Shown: positions 27,920-36,294, counted from the stretch's first letter. The stretch is 64,000 nucleotides of DNA from Paenibacillus protaetiae (GCF_004135365.1 NZ_CP035492.1:3809501-3873500); one strand, 5' to 3'. The notes: generated by a model from the letters alone, not told the origin. Translations and numbers: made by a program.

Positions 27920-27951
27920 TTACATAATATGTTACATCGGTTTGGTACAAT
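27920..27951. promoter_or_regulatory. Candidate PhoP box and extended -10 promoter of the phosphoesterase gene
   Basis: TTACAT at 27920 and 27932 and GGTACA at 27944 form a direct repeat with a 12-base period, resembling PhoP boxes (TT-A/C/T-ACA repeats). The third unit overlaps an extended -10, TGGTACAAT (27943-27951), with no good -35, as expected for an activated promoter. This is inference from pattern only. Confidence 0.35.
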
Positions 27952-27992
27952 GGTACTAATGGATCACTGGTGTTCGGGGAGGAACGAGGATA

Positions 27993-29573
27993 ATGGAGAA
28001 AGATGTTGTTTTATGTAAAATAATAGCGACAAGTGATGTACACGGTCATTTGCGGGGCATAGACTACCGGACAAATGAACAGCGCGCCAGCGGGCTTGCC
28101 ATGCTGGCGGCCTATATCCGCCAAGAAAAAGAAGCAAGCCCGGATCTGCTTCTGATTGATAACGGAGACTTGCTGCAGGGAGCGCCTTTAGCTTCTTATG
28201 CGGCAATGGACCGGCGCGGCGGCACGCATCCTTTTATAGCGGTATTGAACAAGCTTGGGTATGATGCGGCGGTCATCGGCAATCATGAGTTCAACTACGG
28301 ACTGGATTTTTTAAAGCAGGCTGTAGACGGCTCCCGTTTTCCGTGGCTGGCCGCCAACATTGTGGACCGTTCGACAGGAGCGCCGGCTTTTGGCAAGCCG
28401 TATAGGGTGAAAGAAGCGGGCGGGGCAAAAATTGCGCTGCTGGGGCTTACGACGCATTACATTCCCAATTGGGAAAATCCGAAGCATATTGCCGGTCTTG
28501 AATTCCGGGATGCGCTGGAGACGGCCAAGGAATGGGTATCCCGCATGCGGCGGGAAGAGCAGCCGGATGTGCTTATCGTCAGCTATCACGGCGGATTTGA
28601 GCGGGATTTGCAGACAGGGGAGGAAACGGAGCGGCAAACCGGCGAGAATCAAGGATATGCCATTTGCTGCGAGGTAGAAGGCATTGATGTGCTCATTACC
28701 GGCCATCAGCACCGGATGCTGACCGGCGAAATAAACGGGGTAACGATCGTCCAGCCCGGAAGCGGCGGGCAGGCGGCTGCCAAAGTGGAAGTGGCGCTCG
28801 AGCGGAAAGACGGACGCTTCGTTATCGTCCGCAAGCAGGCCGAACTGCTGCTGCCGGACGCCGGCAGACTGCCGGATCAGGAAGTGTTGGCTTTAACCGA
28901 TGCGCTGGAGGCGGCTACACAGCAATGGCTGGACGAGCCGATTGGCAGCGCGGCCGGTGACTTGTCGATCAGCAGCGCGATGGAATGCCGGCTTGAAGCC
29001 CATCCGTTTATTCAATTTATCCATGAGGTGCAGCTGGAGGCAACCGGCGCGGAGCTGTCGAATGCCGCGCTGCTCAGCGAAGATTCGCCGGGTTTTGGGA
29101 CCGACATTACGATGCGCGACGTATTGTCCAACTTTATATATCCAAATACGCTGACCGTCCTGCGGTTAAGCGGTGAAGATATCCGGCTTGCGCTGGAGCA
29201 GACGGCCGCTTATTTTGATCTAGATGAAGACGGAAACGTAATCGTCAGCCGCGCATATTTGGAGCCGAAGCCGCAGCATTACAACTACGACATGTGGGCC
29301 GGCATCGACTATGTGCTGAACGTGTCGAGACCGGTCGGCAAGCGGGTGGCCAAGCTGGAGCGAAACGGCGAACCGCTTCGTCCGGACCAGTATTTTGATG
29401 TGGTGATGAGCAACTACCGTTCAGCCGGGGGCGGAGATTACGAGATGTACCGCGGCAAGCCGGTTGTCCGCGAAGGAGCGGATGATGTGGCGGCGCTTGC
29501 CGCCGAATATATCCGCAGGAAGGGAACAATTGCGGCCAGCCGCATTCGAAATTGGCGGGTTGTAACCGATTAG
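27993..29573 (+). CDS. Bifunctional metallophosphatase/nucleotidase, CpdB/UshA type
   Basis: 526 residues. The metallophosphoesterase core has TSDVHGH (residues 13-19), NGDLLQG, GNHEFNYG, SYHGGF and GHQHR, all metal ligands in order. The C-terminal nucleotidase domain has FIYPNTL, YDMWAGIDYVLNVSRP and NYRSAGGGDYEM, closest to CpdB-type 2',3'-cyclic nucleotide phosphodiesterase/3'-nucleotidases. It has no signal peptide, unlike most exported members, so it probably acts in the cytoplasm. It diverges from the phn operon, which suggests a shared role in phosphorus supply. The start ATG is preceded by GGGAGG and AACGAGG. Confidence 0.9.
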   Translation: MEKDVVLCKIIATSDVHGHLRGIDYRTNEQRASGLAMLAAYIRQEKEASPDLLLIDNGDLLQGAPLASYAAMDRRGGTHPFIAVLNKLGYDAAVIGNHEFNYGLDFLKQAVDGSRFPWLAANIVDRSTGAPAFGKPYRVKEAGGAKIALLGLTTHYIPNWENPKHIAGLEFRDALETAKEWVSRMRREEQPDVLIVSYHGGFERDLQTGEETERQTGENQGYAICCEVEGIDVLITGHQHRMLTGEINGVTIVQPGSGGQAAAKVEVALERKDGRFVIVRKQAELLLPDAGRLPDQEVLALTDALEAATQQWLDEPIGSAAGDLSISSAMECRLEAHPFIQFIHEVQLEATGAELSNAALLSEDSPGFGTDITMRDVLSNFIYPNTLTVLRLSGEDIRLALEQTAAYFDLDEDGNVIVSRAYLEPKPQHYNYDMWAGIDYVLNVSRPVGKRVAKLERNGEPLRPDQYFDVVMSNYRSAGGGDYEMYRGKPVVREGADDVAALAAEYIRRKGTIAASRIRNWRVVTD

Positions 29574-29618
29574 GCTCAAATTGCCGGCTGCATCTGCATG
29601 GCTCTCTATAAAGGAATG

Positions 29619-29647
29619 CTAGCCCCCGCCGCGAGCACGGGGGCTAG
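29619..29647 (+). terminator. Hairpin after the phosphoesterase gene
   Basis: CTAGCCCCCG (29619-29628) pairs perfectly with CGGGGGCTAG (29638-29647). There is no T tract. Confidence 0.5.
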
Positions 29648-29785
29648 TACAATGTAGAGCATTACTTATGCCGGCTACACCAACAAACGCCGGTTTCATC
29701 GAATGCTGCATACAATTACCCATACCGCGATATAATATTGTAAGCGTTACCATTTTAAGGAGAAGGAAAGAATGGAGGATGCGGT

Positions 29786-30277
29786 ATGGGAACCCGTTTA
29801 TGGCTGGAGCAGACGGTAAAGGCACGGTTTCCTCATTTCAGATATGTGCGTGTGCGCACAAGCGGCAAGCATCAAGGCACGATTTACGCTTGGGATAACG
29901 ACCTGAGGCTTCTGGAGACGGATGCGGCTGCACTGCGGCGATATGCTTCCGGCGGATTGTCTTCGTACATCCGCTTTGGCGTCAAGCCGTATGAGGATGT
30001 GCCCAAAGAATGTGGTCCGGAACCGGCAGTTCCGGATGATCTGAGGCAGGCCGCGCTGCAGGGAGAACTGAATCAGGAACGGATATTTGCCCTGTTAGGC
30101 AGCTTGCATCCCGGCATCGGGGTGGCGTTCGACCGGTACGATCCCGCGACCGGACTGGTGCATATTCATGTATACGGTCATTCGGTCATTACGGATCAAG
30201 ATAAGCAGAAGCTGGAGCGCTATACCGAAGAGCTTATTCCGGTCGGCTCGACAGCGAGGCTGGTCTACTACGAATAA
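29786..30277 (+). CDS. Unrecognised 163-residue cytoplasmic protein
   Basis: I do not recognise this protein. It begins MGTRLWLEQTVKARF and has no signal peptide or membrane span. Its features are a basic N-terminal third (RYVRVRTSGKHQGTIYAWD), a middle segment of helices, and a C-terminal strand pattern GVAFDRYDPATGLVHIHVYGH. The GHSVITDQDKQKLERYTEELIPV end looks like a regular alpha/beta domain. The start ATG at 29786 lies 14 bases after GGAGG, which is loose. It stands alone between a phosphoesterase gene and a convergent siderophore operon. Codon use matches its neighbours. Confidence 0.75.
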   Translation: MGTRLWLEQTVKARFPHFRYVRVRTSGKHQGTIYAWDNDLRLLETDAAALRRYASGGLSSYIRFGVKPYEDVPKECGPEPAVPDDLRQAALQGELNQERIFALLGSLHPGIGVAFDRYDPATGLVHIHVYGHSVITDQDKQKLERYTEELIPVGSTARLVYYE

Positions 30278-30302
30278 CCGTCAGCGCGTATAAGCAAAGG
30301 CA

Positions 30303-30352
30303 AAGGCGCATTCTCTGCGGCAGTCCGGACGGACAGGGAGAGAATGCGCCTT
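30303..30352. terminator. Shared terminator between convergent genes
   Basis: A perfect 14-bp stem, AAGGCGCATTCTCT (30303-30316) with AGAGAATGCGCCTT (30339-30352). It lies 25 bases after one gene and 18 bases after the stop of the minus-strand ATPase gene. Confidence 0.75.
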
Positions 30353-30369
30353 ATTGAATTGGGGCGGTT

Positions 30370-31182
30370 TTATACGGGAACGGCAGCAGGAGCGATAATC
30401 CGCCCCTTGCCGCGCGGCACGCACAGCGGTGTGCCGAATAAGGGATCGGGAATGATTTCGCATTCCAGCTGAAAAACATTCGCCATCAGTCCGGCGTTAA
30501 TAATATGTTCCGGTTTGCCTTCCGCTTCGATTTTGCCTTTGCGGATTGCGACGATATGATCGGCATAACGGCAAGCCAAATTAATATCATGCAGCACCAT
30601 TACAATGGTCCGCTGTTCTTTCCGGTTCAAATCGTAGAGCAAGTCCAGCACTTCGATCTGATGGGTCAGATCCAAATAGGTGGTTGGCTCATCCAGCAAA
30701 ATAATTGGCGTCTCCTGTGCCAGCGTCATAGCAATCCACGCCCGCTGGCGCTGCCCGCCGGACAGTGAATCGACCTCGCGTTCCTTCAGCTCGTCCATTC
30801 CGGTTGCCAGCAAAGCGGAGAGAACCGCCTGCTCGTCTTCCTGCGACCATTGCTTCAGCCAGCTTTGGTAAGGGTACCGCCCTTGTTTCACCAGCTGCAG
30901 CACAGTCAGCCCTTCCGGAGCGGCCGGGCCTTGCGGCAAAATCGCCAGCTTGCGCGCTACTTCCTTTGTTTGCATTGTGCTGATTTCGGCGCCGTCCAGA
31001 ACGACGGAACCTTGTTGCGGCTTCAGCAGCCTGGCCATAGAACGAAGAAGTGTCGACTTGCCGCAGCCATTGCTGCCGATCAGCACTGTAATTTTGCCTT
31101 GCGGCACAGCCAGGTTCAAATTCTCGAAGATGTAGTCTCCCCCGTATGACAAACCAAGGCCGGCCGCCTCTAATGTACTCAT
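30370..31182 (-). CDS. Ferric siderophore ABC importer ATPase (FecE/FhuC-like)
   Basis: 270 residues. Walker A is GSNGCGKST near 37-45, signature [17 protein letters not shown], Walker [14 protein letters not shown] and the switch histidine in [12 protein letters not shown]; the [10 protein letters not shown] block after Walker B is typical of FhuC/FecE-type ATPases. The C-terminal 40 residues ([14 protein letters not shown]) fit the accessory region of this family. It follows the second permease by 17 bases. Together with the two FecCD permeases it imports a ferric siderophore. Confidence 0.93.
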   Translation of the reverse strand: MSTLEAAGLGLSYGGDYIFENLNLAVPQGKITVLIGSNGCGKSTLLRSMARLLKPQQGSVVLDGAEISTMQTKEVARKLAILPQGPAAPEGLTVLQLVKQGRYPYQSWLKQWSQEDEQAVLSALLATGMDELKEREVDSLSGGQRQRAWIAMTLAQETPIILLDEPTTYLDLTHQIEVLDLLYDLNRKEQRTIVMVLHDINLACRYADHIVAIRKGKIEAEGKPEHIINAGLMANVFQLECEIIPDPLFGTPLCVPRGKGRIIAPAAVPV

Positions 31183-31199
31183 GCAGTTTCCTCCCGTTC

Positions 31200-32246
31200 T
31201 TAAAATCGGTTCCGGTTACGGTATAGCTGAAATAGGAAAAACGGTGCCCCGATTGCCGCTGTAAGCACGCCTGCCGGAATATCCCTCGGCAGGAACAGCG
31301 TACGCGCTGCGAGATCCGCTAATAGCAATATAATAGCGCCAAGCAATGCACTGACCGGCACGATGCTGCCGAACGAGGAGCCGACCAGCCTGCGCGCCAT
31401 ATGCGGCGCCATCAGCCCGATAAACGCAATGGCGCCGCCGATCGAAACCGCTGCTCCGGCGAGTGCGACGCTTAATACTAGCAGAATAAGGCGGTGCATC
31501 TGCACCCGGGATCCGGCGCTTTGGGCGACGTCGTCACCGAGCATCTGAATGTTCATATGGCGCGCCTGCAGCCAAGTGGCCGGCAATAATACAATTAGCC
31601 ACGGCAGCAGCATCCGTACGTCATGCTGCCAGGATACGCCGTATATGGAGCCGGTCATAAACGTCAGCGAACGTTGAGCCAGCTGCATAGGACCGCCGAT
31701 GATAAACATATAGGATATCGATTTGGCGGCGGCGGATACGCCAATGCCGATCAATACAAGCCGCAGCGGCGAGATGCCGCGCTTCCACGCCAAGATGTAC
31801 AGCAGCCCCGTAATGGCAAATGCGCCGATCATGGCAGCGACCGGCATCCAGACAATCGAAAGCGAGCCTCCAAATATAAAGATAAACAGCACCGTACCCA
31901 GCGAAGCGCCTTCCGTAATGCCGGTCACATCCGGCGATGCGAGCGGGTTCCGGATAATGCCTTGCAGGACGGCGCCGGCAACGGCCAACGATGCGCCGAC
32001 AAGGACTGCCGTCACTACACGGGGCAGACGCAGTTTCGTTACAATAATCTGGTTCGTCGGATCTGCGTGGCCGAACAGCGCTTTAATGACTTCGATGGGC
32101 GATACGAACTGGCTGCCGATTCCTGTAGAAACAACCATCGCAGCGGCGCACAGGAGAAGGAGCAGCAAAGTTGCTTTAACGGCGCGTTTCTCCACTAAAA
32201 ACGAATATTTTCCGCGAGATGAACGCAAGGACTGGTATTTGCTCAT
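31200..32246 (-). CDS. Ferric siderophore ABC importer permease (FecD-like, FecCD family)
   Basis: 348 residues with about ten membrane segments. Landmarks are [43 protein letters not shown] (key part: R-L-P-R and N-P-L-A-x-P), [15 protein letters not shown] (coupling region) and the C-terminal [25 protein letters not shown]. The start ATG at 32246 overlaps the previous stop (ATGA), so the two permeases are translationally coupled. It is expected to pair with that permease. Confidence 0.93.
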   Translation of the reverse strand: MSKYQSLRSSRGKYSFLVEKRAVKATLLLLLLCAAAMVVSTGIGSQFVSPIEVIKALFGHADPTNQIIVTKLRLPRVVTAVLVGASLAVAGAVLQGIIRNPLASPDVTGITEGASLGTVLFIFIFGGSLSIVWMPVAAMIGAFAITGLLYILAWKRGISPLRLVLIGIGVSAAAKSISYMFIIGGPMQLAQRSLTFMTGSIYGVSWQHDVRMLLPWLIVLLPATWLQARHMNIQMLGDDVAQSAGSRVQMHRLILLVLSVALAGAAVSIGGAIAFIGLMAPHMARRLVGSSFGSIVPVSALLGAIILLLADLAARTLFLPRDIPAGVLTAAIGAPFFLFQLYRNRNRF

Positions 32247-33226
32247 GATTCTTGTCTGCCTTTCCTAGCGATATAGACAAAAAACGGTACGCCGATAACG
32301 GCCGTCATAACGCCCACCGGCACTTCCTTCGGCATGGCGATATACCGGGAGCCAAGATCCGCTGCAACAAGCAGCAGCGCGCCGTAAACAGCGCTGTACG
32401 GCACAATCCACCGGTAATCTTTGCCGACCATATACCGGACGATATGCGGCACGATGATGCCCACGAAAGCAATCGGCCCTGCGGCGGCAACAGATGATCC
32501 GCCAAGCAAAATGATAGCGGCAGCGGCAAACAGCTTAATATGGGCCGTTTGCTGGCCAAGCCCTTGCGCCACGTCGTCTCCCATGGCCAATACGTTCAAA
32601 TGGCGCGCCAGCAGCAGCGCGATGACAAGGCCAACGCTCATATACGGCAGTACAGTAATGAGCTGGTCCATCTCCCGTCCGGCAACGGAGCCGACAAGCC
32701 ATACCAGCACCTGGTCGAACATTTTTCCGTCGGCTAACATAAAGCCTTGCGTAAGAGAACTGAAGAACGCAGTCATAGCCGCACCGGCGAGCGTAATTTT
32801 AACCGGCGTCATGCCGTCCCGGCCGATGCTGCCGAGGAAAAAGACGATGCCTCCGCTGACGGCTGCGCCGGCGAGCGCAACCCAGGTTGCGCCTTGCAGG
32901 CTTGCAAGCCCAAACCAGCCGGTTGCAATGACAATAAAAAATGCGGCGCCCGAATTGACGCCAAGCGTGCTTGGCGAAGCAATCGGGTTGCGTGTAATGA
33001 CTTGCATGACGGCTCCCGCGACAGCCAGGCTTGCGCCAACCGCCGCCGCAATAAACGCGCGAGGCATTCTGGCCGTACGGATAATCAGGTCGTTATTGCT
33101 TCCATCATTATGGAATAGCGCATGCCAGACGATCCGAAACGGGATGTCCGTTACGCCAAAAGCAATGCTGCACAACACAATGCCGCCTAAAGCAAGCAGC
33201 GATAAAATGAAACCAGCGCTTCGCAT
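32243..33226 (-). CDS. Ferric siderophore ABC importer permease (FecC-like, FecCD family)
   Basis: 327 residues with about nine or ten membrane segments. It shows [43 protein letters not shown] (key parts), FVGIIVPHIVRYMVG and PVGVMTAVIGVPFFVYIARK. The start ATG at 33226 has AGGAGA 11 bases upstream. It is the first gene of the minus-strand operon, read from a promoter with TTGACA and TAAAAT next to a Fur box. It should be induced by iron limitation. Confidence 0.93.
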   Translation of the reverse strand: MRSAGFILSLLALGGIVLCSIAFGVTDIPFRIVWHALFHNDGSNNDLIIRTARMPRAFIAAAVGASLAVAGAVMQVITRNPIASPSTLGVNSGAAFFIVIATGWFGLASLQGATWVALAGAAVSGGIVFFLGSIGRDGMTPVKITLAGAAMTAFFSSLTQGFMLADGKMFDQVLVWLVGSVAGREMDQLITVLPYMSVGLVIALLLARHLNVLAMGDDVAQGLGQQTAHIKLFAAAAIILLGGSSVAAAGPIAFVGIIVPHIVRYMVGKDYRWIVPYSAVYGALLLVAADLGSRYIAMPKEVPVGVMTAVIGVPFFVYIARKGRQES

Positions 33227-33273
33227 ATCATTCGATTCTCCTAAAAAAGCTGTATAATTGAGGTTCCTTCTGA

Positions 33274-33302
33274 ATTTTAGAAGACGTCCACACGGTTGTC
33301 AA
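33274..33302 (-). promoter_or_regulatory. Promoter of the siderophore permease operon
   Basis: On the minus strand, a perfect -35 TTGACA (33297-33302), 17-base spacer, -10 TAAAAT (33274-33279). A Fur box begins seven bases upstream of the -35. Confidence 0.7.
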
Positions 33303-33308
33303 TTATTT

Positions 33309-33323
33309 TGATAATCATTCTCG
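33309..33323. promoter_or_regulatory. Fur box 1
   Basis: TGATAATCATTCTCG matches 13 of the 14 defined positions of the 7-1-7 Fur consensus TGATAATNATTATCA apart from the last base and one inner base. It lies between the two divergent promoters, just before both -35 elements. Confidence 0.75.
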
Positions 33324-33330
33324 AATCCCA

Positions 33331-33359
33331 TTGACACAAGTATTCAATGCGATTATAGT
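33331..33359 (+). promoter_or_regulatory. Promoter of the siderophore-binding protein gene
   Basis: A perfect -35 TTGACA (33331-33336), 17-base spacer, -10 TATAGT (33354-33359). Fur boxes flank it on both sides. Confidence 0.75.
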
Positions 33360-33374
33360 GATTGAGTACTTGTG
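33335..33374. repeat. 14-bp inverted repeat surrounding the -10 element
   Basis: CACAAGTATTCAAT (33335-33348) and ATTGAGTACTTGTG (33361-33374) are inverted copies with one mismatch and a 12-base spacer that contains the -10 element. It does not match the Fur consensus. It may be an operator for a second regulator. Confidence 0.6.
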
Positions 33375-33387
33375 ATAATCATTCTCA
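33373..33387. promoter_or_regulatory. Fur box 2
   Basis: TGATAATCATTCTCA matches the 7-1-7 Fur consensus at all but one position. It lies just downstream of the expected transcription start of the binding-protein gene, where iron-loaded Fur would block it. Confidence 0.82.
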
Positions 33388-33411
33388 AATTACATACAGG
33401 GGGAAAATGAA

Positions 33412-34416
33412 ATGAAAGCAACTACAAACAAATCCCGCCGGTTTACATGGTGGGGAGCTTTAGTATTGGCGCTTGTTCTTGTCATTACCGGCTGCGGCAA
33501 TAACGGCGGCGTTTCGGCCGGAACAGCTTCTCCGGCTGCCGATAATTCGGGAGCGGATGCATCGGCCGTGCGTACGGTTAAACATGCGATGGGCGAGACT
33601 GAAATTAAAGGAACACCTCAAAGAATTGTCGTGTTGACGAATGAAGGAACCGAAGCGCTGCTGGCGCTTGGCATCAAGCCGGTTGGCGCGGTTCGTTCCT
33701 TTACTGGCGATCCTTGGTATCCGCATATTAAAGATCAGATGGAAGGCGTTACGGTAGTGGGCGAGGAAAGCCAGCCCAATATCGAGCTTATCGCGGGCCT
33801 TCATCCGGATTTAATTATCGGCAACAAAATGCGCCAGGAAAAAGTATACGATCAGCTTAAGGCGATTGCGCCGACTGTAATGGCGGAGACGCTGCGCGGC
33901 GACTGGAAAGTGAACTTCAAGCTGTATGCGGAAGCGGCCGGCAAGCAGGAGGAAGGCGACAAGCTGCTGAAGGCGTTCGACGACCGCATTGCAGATTTTA
34001 AAACGAAAGCCGGCGACAAGCTGAACGAAACGGTATCGGTGGTCCGCTTTATGGGCGGCAAAACACGTGTATACCATACGGATACGTTCTCGGGCGTTAT
34101 TTTCAACGAGCTGGGCATTGCCCGCAATGAGATGACGAAAAACGCCAAAGACCAGTTTATGGATGAAATTACGAAGGAACGCCTTCCGGAAGTGGATGCC
34201 GACCGCTTGTTCTACTTCACGTATGAAACGGGCGACGGCAAAGCGAGTGCGCAAGAGCAGGAATGGCTTGACGATCCGCTTTGGAAAAACTTGAATGTGG
34301 TTAAAAACGGCCATGCTTACAAAGTGGACGACGCGATCTGGAACACATCCGGCGGTTATTTGTCCGCCAATCTGATGCTGGATCAGCTGTACGGCTTCTA
34401 CGGCCTGGAAAAATAA
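33412..34416 (+). CDS. Ferric siderophore ABC importer binding lipoprotein (FecB/FhuD-like)
   Basis: 334 residues. The signal has a tryptophan-rich start and lipobox VITGC. The mature protein has the two-lobed class III binding fold: TPQRIVVLTNEGTEALLALGIKPVGAV (key parts), the LIAGLHPDLIIGN motif and a long connecting helix. The start ATG at 33412 follows AGGGGGAAAATGAA. It diverges from the permease/ATPase operon and shares its Fur-controlled region. The siderophore type is not predictable. Confidence 0.93.
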   Translation: MKATTNKSRRFTWWGALVLALVLVITGCGNNGGVSAGTASPAADNSGADASAVRTVKHAMGETEIKGTPQRIVVLTNEGTEALLALGIKPVGAVRSFTGDPWYPHIKDQMEGVTVVGEESQPNIELIAGLHPDLIIGNKMRQEKVYDQLKAIAPTVMAETLRGDWKVNFKLYAEAAGKQEEGDKLLKAFDDRIADFKTKAGDKLNETVSVVRFMGGKTRVYHTDTFSGVIFNELGIARNEMTKNAKDQFMDEITKERLPEVDADRLFYFTYETGDGKASAQEQEWLDDPLWKNLNVVKNGHAYKVDDAIWNTSGGYLSANLMLDQLYGFYGLEK

Positions 34417-34439
34417 TAGAGATGCAGGCAACGACAAGC

Positions 34440-34480
34440 AAGGCCCCTCTGCTTCCGGAAGGAACAGAGGGGCCTTCTTG
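34440..34480 (+). terminator. Terminator after the siderophore-binding protein gene
   Basis: AAGGCCCCTCTG (34440-34451) pairs perfectly with CAGAGGGGCCTT (34465-34476), followed by CTTG. Confidence 0.75.
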
Positions 34481-34663
34481 CATTGGTTTGGCGCCGTACG
34501 CTGTCCGGGCTGCCTGTGGGGGCTGCGGGCAGCCGAAGCCAGTAGAGTTTTCCCTCTCCTCCGGCTTGCTTGGCGCGCAAACAAAATTTATAGTGTTAAA
34601 AAGAAGTATCCGGCGGATGAACAAAGCGATACAACGCAGCGATCTGGAAGGGGGAGAAGCAAT

Positions 34664-35563
34664 ATGGCCATTCATATCGGACTAGCGGGCTGGGGAGACC
34701 ATGACCGGCTGTATGCGCCGGAATTGAAGGCAAAGGACAAGCTGAGAGCTTATGCGGACCATTTCCCGCTGGTAGAGGTGGACAGCAGCTTTTATGCGAT
34801 TCAGCCGAAGGAGCGTTTTGCCAAATGGGCGGAGGAGACGCCGCCGTCTCTTCAATTTGTAGTAAAAGCGTTCCAAGGGATGACCGGGCACCAGCGCGGG
34901 GCTGCTGCAGCCCGCGCGGCGGACCCTGCGCCGATGTTTGCGGCGTTCCGCGAGTCGCTGGAGCCGCTCTGCGAAGCGGGACGCCTGAAGGCGGCATTGT
35001 TCCAATACCCGCCTTGGTTTGACTGTACGCGCGAGCATGTCCGGCTGCTGCGGGACACGAAGCGGCGCATGGAGGGCATCCCCTGCGCGCTGGAGTTTCG
35101 GCACCAAAGCTGGTTTGTGCCGGAATACCGGGACAAAACGCTCGCTTTTATGGAAAGCGAGGGCTGGATTCACAGTGTATGCGATGAGCCGCAGGCGGGA
35201 GCGGGTTCGGTTCCAACCGTCCTGCATGCGACGGATACAGCGATGACGCTGGTGCGGCTGCACGGGCGCAACACGGGAGGCTGGAACCAGGGAGGCGCGG
35301 CCAATTGGCGCGACGTCAGGTATTTGTACCGCTACAGCGCAAACGAGCTGGAAGAATGGATGGGTATGCTGGCTCAGCTAGAGCGGCAAAGCGCGGACGT
35401 TTGCGTTATATTTAACAATAACTCCGGAGGGGATGCTGCGGACAATGCGAAGCAGATGATGGCAATGCTTGGGCAGCGGCGTCCGGACGGCGGCGATCCG
35501 CTTGAGCCGAAGCCCATGCCGTTGCAGCCGCAGGCGGAGCAGCTGGATTTGTTTGGTGGCTAG
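34664..35563 (+). CDS. DUF72 family protein (YecE-like)
   Basis: 299 residues forming a TIM-barrel-like DUF72 domain. Landmarks are HIGLAGWGDHDRLY at the N-terminus, FPLVEVDSSFYAIQPKERFAKWAEETP, FVVKAFQGMTGHQ, ALFQYPPWF, CALEFRHQSWF, VRLHGRN and VIFNNNSGGDAADNA. The biochemical role of the family is not established. The start is ATG at 34664, seven bases after GGGGGAG; a longer frame upstream runs through the preceding terminator. It ends with the tail QLDLFGG, common in this family, and a strong terminator. Confidence 0.9.
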   Translation: MAIHIGLAGWGDHDRLYAPELKAKDKLRAYADHFPLVEVDSSFYAIQPKERFAKWAEETPPSLQFVVKAFQGMTGHQRGAAAARAADPAPMFAAFRESLEPLCEAGRLKAALFQYPPWFDCTREHVRLLRDTKRRMEGIPCALEFRHQSWFVPEYRDKTLAFMESEGWIHSVCDEPQAGAGSVPTVLHATDTAMTLVRLHGRNTGGWNQGGAANWRDVRYLYRYSANELEEWMGMLAQLERQSADVCVIFNNNSGGDAADNAKQMMAMLGQRRPDGGDPLEPKPMPLQPQAEQLDLFGG

Positions 35564-35579
35564 CAGCCCCTTAAACAGC

Positions 35580-35633
35580 GCAGCCCCTTGCTGCCATGGT
35601 AGAGTCATGGCAGCAAGGGGCTGCTTTTATTTT
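35580..35633. terminator. Strong terminator after the DUF72 gene
   Basis: A perfect 19-bp stem, GCAGCCCCTTGCTGCCATG (35580-35598) with CATGGCAGCAAGGGGCTGC (35606-35624), then TTTTATTTT. It also lies 25 bases past the stop codon of the convergent small gene. Confidence 0.9.
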
Positions 35634-35648
35634 GGATGAGGCACGGGC

Positions 35649-35885
35649 TTACGCCTGTAAAATGCTATTCCCTTTTGCTGCAGACGGAAGCAGCGAGTAC
35701 ACATTTTGCAGCCAAGAAATTTTCGGGCTGATTTTAAACGTAGAGCCTTGGAACGTGCACCGGTCATAGTTGAAGTTAAGCGATGTGATCACAATCGTGC
35801 AATTCGTAAACGAGCAGCCGATATAGTGGGTGCCGTCGAAATGAACCGTAGTGTTTTCAAATTGCTGGTTCAATACATAATCCAT
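35649..35885 (-). CDS. Small beta-helix-like protein of unknown function
   Basis: 78 residues from ATG at 35885, nine bases after AGGAGG. The segment FDGTHYIGCSFTNCTIVITSLNFNYDRCTFQGSTF (key repeats IGCSFTNC, YDRCTFQG) shows short repeats with alternating aromatic and Cys/Asn positions, like pentapeptide-repeat or right-handed beta-helix proteins. I know no function for it. An in-frame start farther upstream at 35990 lacks a ribosome site. It is a single gene read towards the DUF72 gene, with a possible promoter about 180 bases upstream. Confidence 0.7.
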   Translation of the reverse strand: MDYVLNQQFENTTVHFDGTHYIGCSFTNCTIVITSLNFNYDRCTFQGSTFKISPKISWLQNVYSLLPSAAKGNSILQA

Positions 35886-36065
35886 AAACTGATTCCTCCT
35901 GTCCTGTTTTTTTAAAATACCCAACATGGCGGTTTTTGAAACGTTTTGGTGAGAAATGTATAAATATTCTGACAATTGTAATTTGAACATATACAGCAGC
36001 TGTCAAGGCGATAGCATGGATTAAAAAAGAGAGCAGCTTGGTCCGCGTAGTAATGGATAATTAAT

Positions 36066-36095
36066 ACTATACTAAATTACTAGGGATTAACGCAA
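36066..36095 (-). promoter_or_regulatory. Candidate promoter of the small beta-helix-like gene
   Basis: On the minus strand, -35 TTGCGT (36090-36095), 18-base spacer, -10 TATAGT (36066-36071). It would give a leader of about 170 bases. Confidence 0.35.
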
Positions 36096-36132
36096 CGAAA
36101 ATTAGCGTGGTAATTTCCGTAAGGCGGTTTGC

Positions 36133-36156
36133 GGGTTAAAGGGTTAAAGGGTTAAA
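36133..36156. repeat. Three tandem copies of GGGTTAAA
   Basis: The 8-base unit GGGTTAAA occurs three times in a row in the gap between the small gene and aconitase. The gap 35991-36294 otherwise holds the promoter above and the aconitase terminator. Confidence 0.85.
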
Positions 36157-36226
36157 GGCCGCAAAGCAGAGGGAGAGGCGGAGTTTGCGCAGGAGGCTGC
36201 CCAATTCCGCTCAACTTGCAAACGAA

Positions 36227-36259
36227 AAGCCCCCGGCACTTCAAAGTGCCGGGGGGCTT
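36227..36259 (-). terminator. Terminator of the aconitase gene
   Basis: AGCCCCCGGCACTT pairs with AAGTGCCGGGGGGCT around a short loop; on the minus strand it is followed by TTTTCG. Confidence 0.8.
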
Positions 36260-36294
36260 GCATTAATCCGCTTGCGGTCAAGCGGGCATGCTGC

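Noticed and set aside
33309-33387. The two repeated TGATAATCATTCTC sequences as a CRISPR or transposon end
   Set aside because: There are only two copies, they match the Fur consensus and they sit exactly at iron-uptake promoters.
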